Assembly: GCA_965240325.2 (NCBI GenBank)
Contig: OZ251231.1
Coordinates: 434,001-498,000 of the forward strand
DNA from: Rebecca billardiae RCC1528
Taxonomy: Eukaryota > Haptophyta
Direction of reading: 5' to 3'
Length of the DNA: 64,000 bases
Position numbers and translations under genes: made by a program. Position 1 is the first letter of the stretch. The number at the start of each line of letters is the position of its first letter. A model generated the notes under the pieces. The model did not search any database. It had not been told where the DNA came from and was given only the letters and a program-made list of their open reading frames with translations. Shown in pieces: positions 1-12,024 of the stretch.

Positions 1-840
1 GCCCGCACGGTCGTGGTCGCCCGACGACACAGCCAATTCCTCGTGGGTCGCAACGTGCGCGCGCTCTGTGGCCTCGAGAGCGGCGCGAGGAGCCCTGCAC
101 GGCGCAAAGCAATCGTGGAAATCCAGCGGTGAGGTTGAAGAAGCGGCGCGCTCGTGCCCACCAGTGATGAGCGAGCGAGTACGAAGCAGGTCGGAACGAA
201 AAGCAGCAGCTGTGAGAGAACTCCGCAGCAGCGCAAAACTCCAAATCAGCATCGCACGCGGCATCGCGCTCGGCGCGGCCGTAGACCGTACGCGCCGAGC
301 GCGGGCCGACGCGGATGCCCTGATCTCGAGTAGCGGTGAGGGCGAGTGCGGCGCGTCGGCCTGGCGAGTGGCGAAGACTCGCGCGAGGGCCAGGGTGCAC
401 CGATCGCAGCCGCGGCATGGCATGGCATGGAGGACGCTCGGGGGCCGAGGGCGGCGGCGGGCGAGCCCCGCTGTCGGGGCTCGCAGGACGTGGCATCGCG
501 CTCAGGAGGCTGAGGGCCTGCCCGTCCGGCTGGCTTGCTGTCTGTGTCTGTGTCGATCCAAGTGTCGACGGGAGAGGGCGAGAGAGCCGGAGCTGCGAGC
601 GAGCGGCGCGCGTGCCGCCCGAGCGCGCGGGCAGGCGCGAGCGGGAGGCGGTCGGCATGGCTGGATCCAAACCAGGCGGATGGTGATGGCGGGTATGTAC
701 AGGAGCACGCGAGAGGCACTCAGCATGGAGTCTGTTGGATGGTGCGACGTCGTGGCGGCGCGCCGCGCGCGCGGGCTGCTGGAGGCGCGCGGCGGCGGCG
801 CGGCTTGACGGCGGGCGGCCGCGGGCAACACGCCTCGCGC
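1..840. other. Flanking DNA with no supported gene
   Basis: This GC-rich stretch has open frames on both strands, but none shows a recognisable domain. They are Arg/Ala-rich in the way that open GC-rich DNA usually is. It lies downstream of the kinase gene that ends at 841, so part of it is probably that gene's 3' UTR. No polyadenylation signal was identified. Confidence 0.6.
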
Positions 841-3800
841 TCACGCCACGGACACGCGCGTCGGCTCCGGGTCGTACGGGGCGGGCGGCGAGACCGGCGA
901 GGAGGAGGACGACGACGTCGGCTCGGGCGACGTGCCGTCGTCGCGCTCGCCCGGCACCGAGACCGACGGCATCGAGCGCGCCGACGGCGCGGCCGAGCGC
1001 GCGCCTGGCGTCGGCGCCAGCTCCGGTTCCCTCACGCTGCCGCTCGCGGCCGAGGCTCCGCTGTACGAGCGCACCACGCCGACGGCGCCGGCGCGCGCGA
1101 GCGCCGCGAGCTCCTCCTCGTGCGGGTCGTCCACCACGCGCACGTGCTCCAGCGAGATCGGCGGCGGCAGCGTGGCGCTCGAGATGGACGAGAACATGGA
1201 AGGTGACGAGGCCATCAGGGAGGGGCGCGCGCCGGGCGCGCGGCCGTGCCGGCCCGAGCCGTCGTCGCTGCCTCCGCGGGCCGAGCCGCCGTGCTGCGAC
1301 GTGGCGGGCGAGCGCGGCGGCGTGGGCAGCACGAGCGGGCCGAACGCGAGCGGCGGCTCCAGCTGCTGCCCGTACCTCGTCAGGGGCGGCGAGCCGCCTC
1401 CGCCTCCGTGCTCGCCCGGCCGGCGCGCGATCGGCGAGCCCCGGCCGTAGCCGAAGGACAGGCCCCCGCGGGTCGGGCTGGAGGCGAGGGGCGGGCTGGC
1501 GCCGAGGGGCGGGCGCTCGGGCGCGGCGGCGGCGGCGTCGAGCGAGTGCGCGTACGGCGGAAACTCGGCCGACGACGCCGACGGGTGCACCACCATCCGC
1601 GGCATTGCCTCGTGCATCTCGAACGGCATCTGCTCGTCGGGCGGGCTGCCTGACACGGCGGCGGCGGCGGCGCCGGCCGAGCCCAGGCCCAGCGCCTCGT
1701 CGTCGTCGCCGAGCGCGGCGGCGGCGGCGTCGGGCGGCCCGGCCGACGACGAGCCGTGCGCGCCCTGCGCCTGCGGGCCGAGCAGCGCGCGGATCTCCAG
1801 CTCGAGGTGCCGCCGCGCCGCGCTGAGGAAGGCGTCCTCCCACGCGCGGCGCTCGGCGACGCTCGCGTCCGGGCCGCCGGCCGGCCGGTGGAGCGGGGAC
1901 TCGATCGGCGACATGGGCGGCGTGGAGTGCGGCACGGAGGAGGCGGGCGGCACGCCGGGCAGCGGCGGCGAGGGCGAGCGCGAGCCGGAGCGCGCCGGCA
2001 CCGCGCCCACCGCCCGCGCCGCGCCCGCCTCGCGCGCGGGCGAGGTCGAGTGAGAGCCTGGATGCGAGGGTGGCGCTGAGCTCGAGCGGGAGCCGGCCGC
2101 GGCCGTGGCGACGTGCGGCGGTGGGAACTTGGGGGCGCCCTTAGCGGCGGCGGCGGCGGCGAGGCCGTCGCGCTCGAGCGGCGTGCCCGCGGCGGAGGAG
2201 CCCGCCGCGGTGGTCGGCGACGACGCCTGCGACGAGCCCGTGCGCAGCACTGGGCCCGGGAGCAGGTGCAGCCAGCGAACCTCGTTCTCCGCGACGCCCT
2301 CGGCGTACTCGACCGCGCGCTCGAGCGCGGACGGCACGCGGCCGTCGCGCATCGCGAGCTGCGCGATCTGCGCGAGCGTGAGCCCCGCGCCGACGCCGAG
2401 CTGGAGCAGCATCGTGCCCAGGTGCAGCGTCACCAGCGACTCCTCCGGCAGGGACGACGCGATGCGGAGCAGCGCGGCGTCCGCGTGCGAGTCGAGCGCG
2501 GCGATGTACTCGCGCATGCTCTCGTCGAGGGGCTCCGACGCCTGCGGCCACGACGCCCACTCGAAGTTGATCTCGCCGAGCATGCGGTAGTGCGGCAGGA
2601 TGAAGCCGTGGTCGATGGGGACGAGGGAGAGCACCTTCTCCTCCAGCGCCGCGCGCTCCGCGGACAGGCCAGCGTCCGCCTCGGCGTCCGCGTCGGCGGC
2701 GCGGTGGCCGCCCGCGTCGCCGCGCGCGCGCGTGCGCGCCTCGGCCGCGCGGCGCAGCAGCCGGCCCGCCGCGCTCTCGCCCTGCGCGTCGCCGTCGTCG
2801 CTGCCGCTCTCGTCGGCGTCCGCGTCGCTCTCCGCGTCCACCTGCGTGTCCTGCGTGCGCTCCTGCCTCCGGTGCTCGCCGCCCTGCACCAGCAGGTTGC
2901 CCGAGTGCCGGTCCGAGTTGCACACGCGCACGTCGAAGGCGGCGATGCGCTGCGCCGAGCGGCGCTCGAAGCGCGACGGGCCCTGGTCCTCCGCGGTGCA
3001 CAGGTGCGGCACGTACCGCTGGAACGAGCCGGACTTGAGCTCCACCTTGAGCTGCGAGGCCGAGTCGTCGCCCGTCGCGGTGTGCAGCACCCAAAGGAAC
3101 GCCGTGTGCGGCACGCCCGCCCAGCTGCCGTGGTCGAGCAGGTACGCGGCGCACTCGCGCTGCGCGGCGCGGCCGACGCTCACGCCGGGCTTGGCGAGCG
3201 ACAGCGTGCCCATCGCCTCCAGGTCGCCGGCGTACCCCTTCGGGTTGGCGGGCGCGTAAGGCTCTTCGTCGACAGGCTTGAAGACGCCTACGTTGCGGTC
3301 GGCGTCGTCGCGCAGGTAGTACGCGCCGCCGAGCCCGTCGTTGATCAGCTGCGGCTGCACGCCCGCGTCGAGGCCCGCGCGCACGTCGCGCACCATGCGC
3401 AGCATCCGATCGCCGAGCAGACGGCCGCCCGAGCCCGCGGGCAGGCCGTGCAGCGAGTCGGAGTCTCGCAGCATTACGTGCAGCTGCGTCGCCGAGGTGA
3501 CGCCGCACTCGCGCATCGACGTGGCGTCGGCGAGCGCGCGGCCGCGGTAGTTCACTATGGAGTGCACGTCGTGCACGCCAGCGGCCTCGTTCAGCTGCGA
3601 CTGCGCGGCGAGCGGGCGCGCGCCGCGGCGGGGACGGGCGCGCGGACGCGTGAGCGCGTGCGTGCAACGAGGCCCTCGAGCGCGGCGGCAGCAGCCGTCC
3701 GTGGCAGCCGCGGCCGCCGGTGGCGCGCGCACGAGCGATCGCTCCACCTCTCTCTGTCCCTCCCTCCCTCCCTCTCTCGCGCGCGCGCTCGCTCGCTCGC

Positions 3801-4648
3801 TCTCTCGCTGACCGCGCAGCGCAGCGCCCGCGCGCCATGTCGGGCAGAGCGGTGCGGCCAACTGCCGAGTCGCTCGCGCGCGCGCGCACACCTTCACGTC
3901 AGCGACGGTCATGGTCCCGTCGACGAGGAGCTGCGGCGCGGGCCGCGTGACCTTGGCGACGAAGAAGGAGACGAGCTCGGTCAGCTGCGGCACGACGAGC
4001 ACGACCGAGCCCGGCCGCGCGATCTTGCACACGATTGCATCGCCCGGCAGCTCATACCCGTCGAGAAACAGCCGCGGCGCGCTCGGGGTGCCGTCGTGCG
4101 CCTGGACGAGCGCGGCGACGTCCGAGGCGCGCGTGGACTTGCCGACGTGGCAGACGCGGCTCGACGAGCCGCCCGAGCGCACGTCCTCCAGCGTCACGGT
4201 GAAGCTCGAGTTCGCTGGCGCGACTGGCGCGGGGCCGGCGGCGCCCGCAGCCGCGCCGTCGACCGGCGCGTCCGCAGACGCGTAGAACACCTGCGCGCGG
4301 GCGGCGCGGGCGCGCGCGCGGGCGCGAGGCGGTGAGAGCGCGACCGTTGGCACCGGCCCGCCGCGGCGCGTGCGCGCCGCACGCGCGTCCACGCACCAGT
4401 GTGCCGTCCAGCAGGCGCGCAACCTGCCGGCTCACGAGACCGGGGGCGTCCGCGTCCGCACCGCCCATGTGCGGGCCCACGGCGTCCACGGTGTGCGTGA
4501 GGGAGACGAGGGACTTTTCGGAGAGGGAACGAGCAAGCGCCGCGCCCGTCGTCGGCGACGTATGCTCGATGCCCGCCTTCTGGAGGTCGCCATATGCTGT
4601 GAGCGCACGATGCATCGCGCCCGAGCCGTGGTGTGCGGGCGAGAGCAT
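841..4648 (-). CDS. Phosphatidylinositol 4-kinase gamma-like (UBL + PI3/4-kinase)
   Basis: Likely phosphorylates a lipid headgroup or a protein, as plant UbDK/PI4K-gamma proteins do. Three exons are inferred: 4648-4397, 4290-3892 and 3600-841 (about 1136 aa). Donors are GTGCGT and GTGTGC and all junctions are phase 0; the second acceptor could instead be after 3595. Starting at the ATG at 4648 gives an N-terminus with the SLTHTVDAVGPH segment. Two ubiquitin-like segments follow (about aa 100-165 and 190-260), the second restored only by removing intron 2. The kinase domain (about aa 300-570) shows GGAYYLRD, the VGVFKP lysine, DEEPYAP, the catalytic NSDRHSGN loop and the metal-binding IDHG. 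The C-terminal 430 residues are low-complexity Ser/Pro/Gly/Ala and could hide another intron. Intron 2 (291 nt) has no in-frame stop, so retention would not truncate the protein. Confidence 0.88.
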
Positions 4649-5436
4649 TGTGCGCGGCGACAGCGTGGCGACTGGGAGTGAATAGAGAGCACCTTGACAG
4701 GCTACGCGCGCCCGGCGCGCCTTCCGCCGACACCCGCCTCGTGCGACTCTGGCAAGCCAGACGGCGGCGCCAACTCCCTCCGCCTCGCTAAGACGCCAAG
4801 CTGTTGGTGAGGTCCAGCAGCGGTAGCGGGGGCCGAGCGAGACGCCTGGACTGGCGTCTGGGTGCACAGCGGTGTGCAGCAGGCGAAGAAGGGGGAGGCT
4901 GGGACCGTCAAAGAGGGGTGCCTGCTCCTTGCATCAAAGGCGACTTTTCGTCGGCCCACTGGTGTAACGTACGGGCAGTTGGAGGGTTTTGTCGCCGACT
5001 AAACCGGCGGAGGCCGAAAATGCCACACGATTTCTCGCGCCACAAGCGCACCGCCGCGCCGTGATTTCTGAGATTTGCCGCTTCGTGCGTGCGCCCGCCG
5101 GCGTGCGGCCGTGCGCAAGCACTGTGCCGATTAAGTGCCCGAGTGTTCGCGCATATTACCGACTCGCATACCTTTCCCCAATTGCGACATACGCGTGCCG
5201 CCGCCAGCGGGTGCGACTTGGCCTGCAAGACGGCTCATTGGCCGAGAATGACGCGAGAATAATGATCAAACAGCGTCAAAGGTCACCTTCGCTTCGTTGG
5301 TGTCAGGCCATCTCATCAGGCCGCCGCCGTCCGCATCTTTCTGGCCGGACGGTCCTACATGTCATGACGGAACACCGGCGGCCCGTTGGCCGGACGGGCG
5401 GCGGCCGCGCTTGACGCCCAGCCCACGGCCACGCGG
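4649..5436. other. Intergenic, promoter side of the PI4K-like gene
   Basis: No coding region is supported here. The stretch includes a less GC-rich patch around 4960-5290 between the kinase start codon and the end of the coiled-coil gene. Small ORFs have no family resemblance. Confidence 0.5.
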
Positions 5437-8400
5437 TCAGCCCCACGCACGAACCAGCCCGGCCCCTGGCGACGGCAGTGCACGCTCTGGCCCATCGCTC
5501 TCCTCGAGCTGCACCCCCGCGCGCCGTCGAGCCGCGCGCGCGTGCGCGGACGCGGGGGAGCGCCGCGACACGCGTGAGTTGAGTCCCGACCGTGTGGCGC
5601 GCGCAGCTGCCAGCGGCGCCGAGGTCGCGCGCGCAGGGAGCGCGGGTGTCTCCTCTCCGCGGGGGCGCGCGCGCGCTCGCGCGCACCTTGCGCAGGGCCA
5701 GCGCCATGCGCTCCCGATGCCCTTCGAGCGCCGGCAGCAGCTGGCGCAGTTCTGACCCGCCGCCGCCTCGGCCCGCCGGCGCGTGCCGCAGCGACGCGGG
5801 GGATGGCGAGAGCGCGGAGGCGAGCGAGGGCGTGCTTGCGAGCCCAAGCGCGTCCCCTCCCGCCGCGCTCTGCCGCTCGGCGCGCATCGCCGCCTGCACA
5901 TCGCCCAGCGCGCCGCTCCAGGCATCAGCGAACTGAGCAGCGGCCGCGGCGCGCTGCGCGCCGCCGCGCGGACTTGCCGGCATGCTGCGCGCCTGCGCGG
6001 CCTCAAAGGAGCTCGCGAGCGCCTCGATCTCGCGGCGTAGGCCCGCTGCGCGCACGCGCGCGTCCGCCTCGTCCGCCGGGTGCGCGCCCCACGCCTCGCG
6101 CCGCGGCGGCGGCGAGCTGTACAGCTGCTGCGGCCCGCCCGACCACGCGGCGGCGGACGCTCGCGTCGCCGCGGGCGGCGCCGAGGGCGAGGCGCCGGCG
6201 ACGCCGCGGCCGTTGTGTTCGGCGCCGCGCTCGGAGAGCTGCGCCGCAAGCCGGCCGAGCTCGGCGCGCAGCCCGCACGCGTGCGCCTGCGCCAGCTCCG
6301 TCGCCGCCGCCGCCGCCGCCGCGTCGCCGCGCGTCGCGCGCGCCGCGCGCGCCGCGCCGTCCGCCACGCGCATCGCCCCGTCTCGCTCCGACGCGACCTC
6401 GGCAGCGGCGCGGCGGAGCTCGACAGCGTCGGCCTCGGCGGCGATGAGCTGCGCGCGCAGCTCGCCCGCCACCGCCGCGGCGTGCGCCGCGTCCGCCTCC
6501 GCCGCGCGCCTCCGCGCCACCTCCGCCTGCCTCTCAGCCGCCTGACCGACAGAGTCGGAATTCGCCGCGTCAGCCGCGCGGCGCGTCGACTCGAGCGCGA
6601 GCGCGGCGGCGTGGGCGCGCATCTCGGCCTCGGCGCTGACGGCCTTGGCGCGCGCGTCCGCCGCGTCCGCGCGCTCCCGCTCGCGCGCCGCCTCCGCGCG
6701 CGCGCGCGCCAGCGCCCCCTTCGCTTCCTCCAGCTCCCGCGCGCGCGCCGCGGTCGCGCGATCCGCCTCCTCCGTCGCGGCGCGCTCGCGCGCCGCCGCG
6801 TCCGCCGCGACGCTGTGGAGCTGAGCGCGGAGCGAGGCGGCGAGGGCGTGCGCGGAGGCGCGCTCGTCGGCGAGCGCGGCCTCGAGCGCGGCGCGCGCCT
6901 CCGCCTCGCGCGCCGCGTGCGCCTCCGCCTCGGCGCGCGCCTCGTTCAGCTCCGAGCGATCCGTCTGCACCTGCGCGCCCGCCGCTTCCTCCCACTGACG
7001 CGCGAGCGCGCCGAGCGGGGACGGCCCTCCGGCGGCGGCGGCCTCGGCGGCGGCGAGCGCCGCCGAGTCGTACGCGTCGCCGAGCCCGCTCACGGCCGTC
7101 TGGTCGAGCGTCGCGTCGAGCGTCGCGGGCAGCCCGCCCGGCCCGCCGCGGGCCGGGCCACGCTCCGAGCCGCCGCCGCCGCCGCCGCCGCCGATGCCGC
7201 CGATGCCGACACCGCCGACGTGCGCCGAGCCCTCGACCGCGGTCGGGAGGCCGGCGGCGCGCAGCCGCGCGCGCAGCACGGCGAGCTCGAGCTCGCGCGC
7301 GCCGAGCTGCCCCTCGACGCGCGCGACGGCCGCGCGCGCCTCGCCCACCGCGCGCGACGCCGACTGGCGAGCCTCTGTCACCATCCGCTCAAGGGCGAGC
7401 GCGTGCGAGCGCGCGACTGCGCCGCCGGCGGCGGCGTTGGCCGCGGCCGCGCCGTCTGCGCCTGGTGGCGCGAGCGCGAGCGCGACGCGGCCGGAGAGCG
7501 CGCCGTCGCACAGCGCGAGCTCGGCGCAGAGCACCCGCTCGAGGGCGCGCCCCTCCGCCACCGCCGCGTGCGCCACGGCAACCGCGCGCTGCGCTCGCGC
7601 CGCGGCCGCGGCCGCCTCCATCTCCCGCTGCTCGCGAGCCGCGCGCGCGCTGGAGAGCGAGCCTGCGGAGGGCGAGGGCGCACGGAGGCTGGCGCGCGCG
7701 GAGGGCGAGACCGAGCGCGGGGCCGAGCTCGCGCGGCTCGAGCGCGCACTCGGCACCATCGAGCTCTGCCGCGATGGCGGCGAGCCGTACCGCTGCAGTC
7801 GGGCGCCGGTGTACACCGCGTGCGCGGCGGCGGACGGGCGACGCGCGCCAGCGCTGAGCGCGCGCGGTGCCGCGCCGCTTCGCCCGGGCATCACGCCCGG
7901 CATGGACGGCCCGGAGGGGTGCGAGAGCCGGCGCGCGCCCGAGGCGGCGGCGGCGAGAGGCAGCTCGTTTCGCTCCAGCGCCGGCAGCGCGCGCGCGCCC
8001 GCGCTCGCGCCACTCGCCGCGCTGAGCTCGCTCAGCGCGGCGAGGTCCTCGTCGTCGGACTCGGCGACGGAGGGGAGCTTCCACGCGCTGATCCCATCGT
8101 CCGCCTCGGACGGCCCGGCGGAGGCAGCCGGCGATGCATGGCCGCTGCTTCCCGCCTTTCGTCCAGCGGCGGCGGCCTTGGTGGTCGTGCGTGCGCGCGC
8201 TGGCGGCGCGGCGCGCGCAGTGCCCGGCGGCGTGCGCGTGCCCGTGCGCTTCAGTGTGCCAGGTGGCGAGCGCGACACCGTGCCCGTCCGGCTGGACGAC
8301 ACGGACGAGCGCGCTCGCGCCGAGGAGGTCGTCGTGCCGGTCGGCGCGCGGGCGCGGGCGGAAGCTGTACCCGCACGCGCCGCCTCGCGCTTTGTGCTCG

Positions 8401-8503
8401 TGGCGTACGTGCGGCCACGCGCCTTTGGCGTGTAGCCGAGCAGCTCGCCGTCGGCGTTGCCCGCGGAGAGCGCGTCGAGCTGCGCCGTGAGCGAGGCCGA
8501 CAT
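5437..8503 (-). CDS. Large Ala-rich coiled-coil protein, family unknown
   Basis: I do not recognise a family. The first ATG is at 8503 (MSASLTAQLDALSAG); the longer open frame begins at a TTG. The N-terminal third is low complexity (Thr, Ser, Arg, Ala). From about aa 300 to 850 the sequence is a long Ala/Glu/Arg-rich heptad-like stretch, as in a structural or scaffold coiled coil. A conserved-looking end, LRQLLPALEGHRERMALALRK, is followed by AAG|GTGCGC. The open frame then degenerates into Arg/Gly, so I infer an intron 5686-5509 and a last exon 5508-5437. That exon adds a short acidic segment beginning LEESDGPERA and keeps the frame (72 nt with stop), giving about 962 aa. The last exon is an inference; the main exon is firmly open. 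It could be a cytoskeletal or flagellar coiled-coil protein, but nothing in the sequence decides this. Confidence 0.65.
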
Positions 8504-8811
8504 GCGTGATGCGCAGAGCCGCGGACGGCGTGCAGAAAACTCGCGCGCTCCCAAACCGTTTCGGAAACACCGCCTGCGTTTTCGTTACTGGAAAACCGTA
8601 GTATGGGGGTATCGGAAAACCGCCGAATCATCATGTCGTATGATACACTATCGTTACAAGATGTACTGTGATGCCGTGACTGTCAGTGGCGCGTCATCAC
8701 TCACGACGAATGACTCACCACTCCGACTGTCTGTCGCCTAGTCACTAGTGGGACACCGGAGGTCGATGGGCTCGATGGCCGTCCGGGAGCTCGCACGGCC
8801 TCATCGCCGGT
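8504..8811. other. Intergenic spacer between two minus-strand genes
   Basis: The spacer is AT-richer than its surroundings at about 8580-8740. It must hold the promoter of the coiled-coil gene and the terminator region of the GTPase gene. No specific motif could be named. Confidence 0.5.
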
Positions 8812-9112
8812 TCAGGGGTGCGCCCCCGGCGGCGTCGGCCGCGGCGGGGCCGACGGCACGACGACGCCCACGTCCTGGGCGATGGCGACGAGCTGGGCTC
8901 GCAGCGCGTCCAGACCCTCGCCGCTCACGACCGACACGCGCAGCGGCGGCTCGGACGAGTCGTCGAGCGCGACGCCGCTGCGCAGCACCTCCTGCGCGCG
9001 GGCCACCTCCGCCTCGCCGTGCTCGGCGATGTCGTGCGCTGCCGCGGCGAGCGCCGGGCCGTCGAGCCCGAGCCCGTGCGCGCTCGCCGCGCCCTCCTCC
9101 GCCGCCTCGCCG

Positions 9113-9155
<43 letters not shown>

Positions 9156-10368
9156 GCAGGCAGTCTGCCTTGGACAGGACGTCGATCCACCGCGTGGCGG
9201 GCGCGCACGCGCGCCGCAGCTGCGCGCGCACGTCGAGCTGCGCGGCGGCGTCGGAGTGCTGCCCGCTCAGCCCCGACGCGTCGAGCACGAAGACCACCGC
9301 GCTCGGCTCCAGCTCGGCGAGCGCGCAGAACGTGAGCTGCTCGATCGCGTTGCGCTCGTGCGCCTCCCGATTGAGCACACCCGGGGTATCCATCAGCTGG
9401 AGACGCGCGCCCGGCGCGCCGGCCGCGCCGCCGCCGACGTGGCCGAGGGTGAGGCGCTTGGTGGTGAAGGGGTACGCGTTGACCTCGGGCGCCGCGCTCG
9501 AGAGCGCGCACACCAGCGAGCTCTTGCCCACGTTGGGCAGCCCCACCAGCACGCCCAGCGGCTCCTCTGTGTCCACCGCGGGCAGCGACCGAATTAATTT
9601 GCCGAGCGCGGCCAGCTCGTCGAGGGCCGGCGCGTGCGACTCGAAGAGGTCGATGAGTTCGGACGCGGCCGCCTTCTCGAGCGCCTCCGCCTCGCGCGCG
9701 GACCCCGCCGCGGACGCCTCCGCGCTCGCCTCGCGCCCGCGGATCGTCAGCGCCTTGCGCGCGCGGTCGGCACCAGCCATCACGTCGGCGAACGAAGGCT
9801 CTCCCGCGCGCTCGCGCGCGGCGAGGGTGAGGCGGACGAGCTCGCGCTCGAAGGGGTGCAGGTCGCGCAGGAAGGCGCGCAGCTCGCGCTGGTGGTCGCG
9901 CACGGGCACCGCCAGCCCCGTCGTCAGCGCGCTCAGCCGGCGCACCGCCAGCCGGCACGCGCGCTGCTTGCCGTTGAAGGACTTGGCGCGCAGCGAGCGC
10001 TCGGCCTCCTTGCCCTCCTCCGCAGCGGCCTTGCGCGCGAGCTTGGCGATGCGCGCGAGCTGCATGAGCCGGGGTGCGCCACGAAGACGGCCGGTCGACA
10101 CGCCCGTGGCGTCCTCGTAACCAGTCGGCGGCCGCGCCGCGTCGGGCGCTGGCGCGGGCTCGTCGTCCGCGCCGCCGCCGCCCGCGTGGGGTGGCGCGAG
10201 CGCATGCGAGGCGAGCGCGCGCGCGCGCACCGGCCCCGGGCGGGCGAGGAGCCGCGACGGCAACGAGCACGCGGCGCGCCTCGTGAGCACGCGCTCTGGC
10301 ACGCGTGCCGCCAGTGCGAAGCTCAGCAGTCCGAGGCACATGGCCGGCAACCAGCACGAGGACGGCAT
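8812..10368 (-). CDS. NOG1-like GTPase, probably organelle-targeted
   Basis: An OBG/NOG1-type GTPase likely to act in ribosome assembly. It is a single exon of 518 aa. The G domain shows GLPNVGKSS (G1, about aa 272), DTPG (G3, about aa 325) and, at the G4 position, SKAD instead of NKxD. The helical region before it (FLRDLHPFERELVRLTLAAR, then FADVMAGADRARKALTIRGR) resembles the NOG1 N-terminal domain. The N-terminus (MPSSCWLPAMCLGLLSFALA, then an Arg/Ser/Ala-rich stretch) looks like a signal peptide plus transit peptide, as in plastid proteins of algae with secondary plastids; mitochondrial targeting is possible. A run of about 15 glycines interrupts the region just after G4 and comes from a GCC microsatellite at 9115-9155. 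The start ATG at 10368 lies about 80 bp from the palindrome at 10452-11563. Confidence 0.8.
9115..9155. repeat. Trinucleotide (GCC)n run inside a coding region
   Basis: About 13 GCC units in uninterrupted phase encode a poly-glycine run in the minus-strand GTPase, immediately after its G4 motif. Length changes here would alter a loop next to the guanine-binding site without breaking the frame. Confidence 0.85.
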
Positions 10369-10451
10369 GCCGACGGAGCGGGGCCGCCCGGGGCGTCGCC
10401 GCGCGGTTTCGTCGGCTGGTCAGCTGCCAAGGTTTGGCGCCGTTGCGCTGG

Positions 10452-11563
10452 CAAGGGTGTCCAGGGTCCGCAACAGCCAGTGCGCAGCGCGGCAGAGGCT
10501 GTGACATCGCGAGGTCGCCGCTCGCCAGTGGGACTCGCCCGCCCGCCGCCGTGCACGGCGGCGGAGCCGCTCGCGCCGTGCGCTCCTGCGGCCGTCGGAA
10601 CGGGCTGCGTAGGCGGCGCGCGGCGTGGGCCGTCGCTGAGCCACCCAGCGCCCCTCGCTGCGCCGCGCGCCTTCCTCGTCCTCGCCTCCTCCGCGCCTTG
10701 AAGCAGCACGCACACGCGCGGCGCCGCCACGAAAGCAGCGCAGGCGCTCGCGTGCAAGCGCGCGCGCGCAGCGCGCGACGGACTCGACTCGGTGTTCGAG
10801 CCTCTGCGGGGACATGCAGTGCTATCACATGCGCGCGCGACGCCACCTCGAGCCTGCGCGTTTGACCGTCAGTGCACGCTGATGCACGTTACAAAATGGT
10901 CTGACTTGGCATCATCACACGTGCGACGGAAGCTTCCACAACGGGCCTTGAGTACGTCGACGCGATCGATGCGGGGACGGTCATGCTTGCGTGCGCTTCT
11001 CTTGTGGTCTCCACGCTTGCTGAGAAGCGCCGCGTACGTAGCTGTCATCGTGTCTTGCCTAAGAAGTCGTCCTGACGCATGGCAGGTTCTGGTCAGATTG
11101 GGCCTACTTCAACACGAGGACGTGTGAGCATTTGGCGCGTGACGGTCACAGCGATGCGCAAGTTCGAGGTGGCGTCGCGCGCGCATGTGATGGTGCTGCA
11201 TGCCCCCGCAGCGGCGCGAGCCCTGAGTCGAGCCCGTCGCGCGCTGCGCGCGCGCGCTTGCACTCGAGCGCCTGCGCTGCTTTCGTGGCGGCGCCGCGCG
11301 TGTGCGTGCTGCTTCAAGGCGCGGAGGAGGCGAGGACGAGGAAGGCGCGCGGCGCAGCGAGGGGCGCTGGGTGGCTCAGCGACGGCCCACGCCGCGCGCC
11401 GCCTACGCAGCCCGTTCCGACGGCCGCAGGAGCGCACGGCGCGAGCGGCTCCGCCGCCGTGCACGGCGGCGGGCGGGCGAGTCCCACTGGCGAGCGGCGA
11501 CCTCGCGATGTCACAGCCTCTGCCGCGCTGCGCACTGGCTGTTGCGGACCCTGGACACCCTTG
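10452..11563. repeat. 1.1-kb near-perfect palindrome
   Basis: The left arm (about 10452-10880) and right arm (about 11140-11563) are reverse complements with few differences over some 415-425 bp. They surround a unique spacer of about 260 bp (10881-11139). The match begins sharply at CAAGGGTGTCC and fades at the inner ends after a block reading GACGCCACCTCGA, followed by scattered differences. Both arms carry the same open reading pattern, but no protein family is recognised. It sits immediately upstream of the NOG1-like gene. It may be a foldback-type element or an inverted duplication. Confidence 0.92.
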
Positions 11564-12024
11564 GCGCTGGCTAGAATCGTATCGCGTCATTGTAGTTTGT
11601 ACTGGCACTCACTGCGTCTGCGACGACTGATGACGCTACTAGTAGATGCCGTGTTAAGGTAGTCTATCTGGCGGTCTGCTGACGATAACCACGCTCAGCT
11701 GCCATGCGAGCGGCACTGACAAGGGTGGAGGGTGGCCAGAATGATCATCTCGGATCGGCATCCTAGTGGTTCCTGCCGCCTCGTCATGGGAGTTGGGACC
11801 TCGGCGGCGCCGCGGTCCGGATACCTACTGGGCGCAGTACGCGTCGTCACTGGCCGAGCCGACGTCTGGGTGCCCCGGCCGGGCCGGAAGCAGGCCGAGT
11901 CGCTGCGCGTGCGCCGCCGGAGCACTTGCCACTCGGCCAGGCAGCGGCGGCCCCGGCTGCCTGCTCGGTGTGCACGGCCCAGCGCGGGAGGCAGCGTCGT
12001 CGGTCTGCCGACTGGTCTGAGTGG
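11564..12024. other. Spacer between palindrome and sorbitol dehydrogenase gene
   Basis: No gene or repeat is supported in this stretch. Confidence 0.5.

Noticed and set aside
68-808. Open frame of 246 codons at the window start
   Set aside because: Arg/Ala/Gly-rich composition, overlapping open frames on both strands and no domain; typical of GC-rich non-coding DNA.
2113-4335. Very long plus-strand open frame opposite the kinase gene
   Set aside because: Mirror of the codon bias of the minus-strand kinase, whose motifs are unmistakable; the plus frame is Arg/Ala/His-rich with no domain.
6080-8509. 809-codon plus-strand open frame
   Set aside because: Shadow of the Ala-rich coiled-coil gene on the other strand; Arg-dominated composition.
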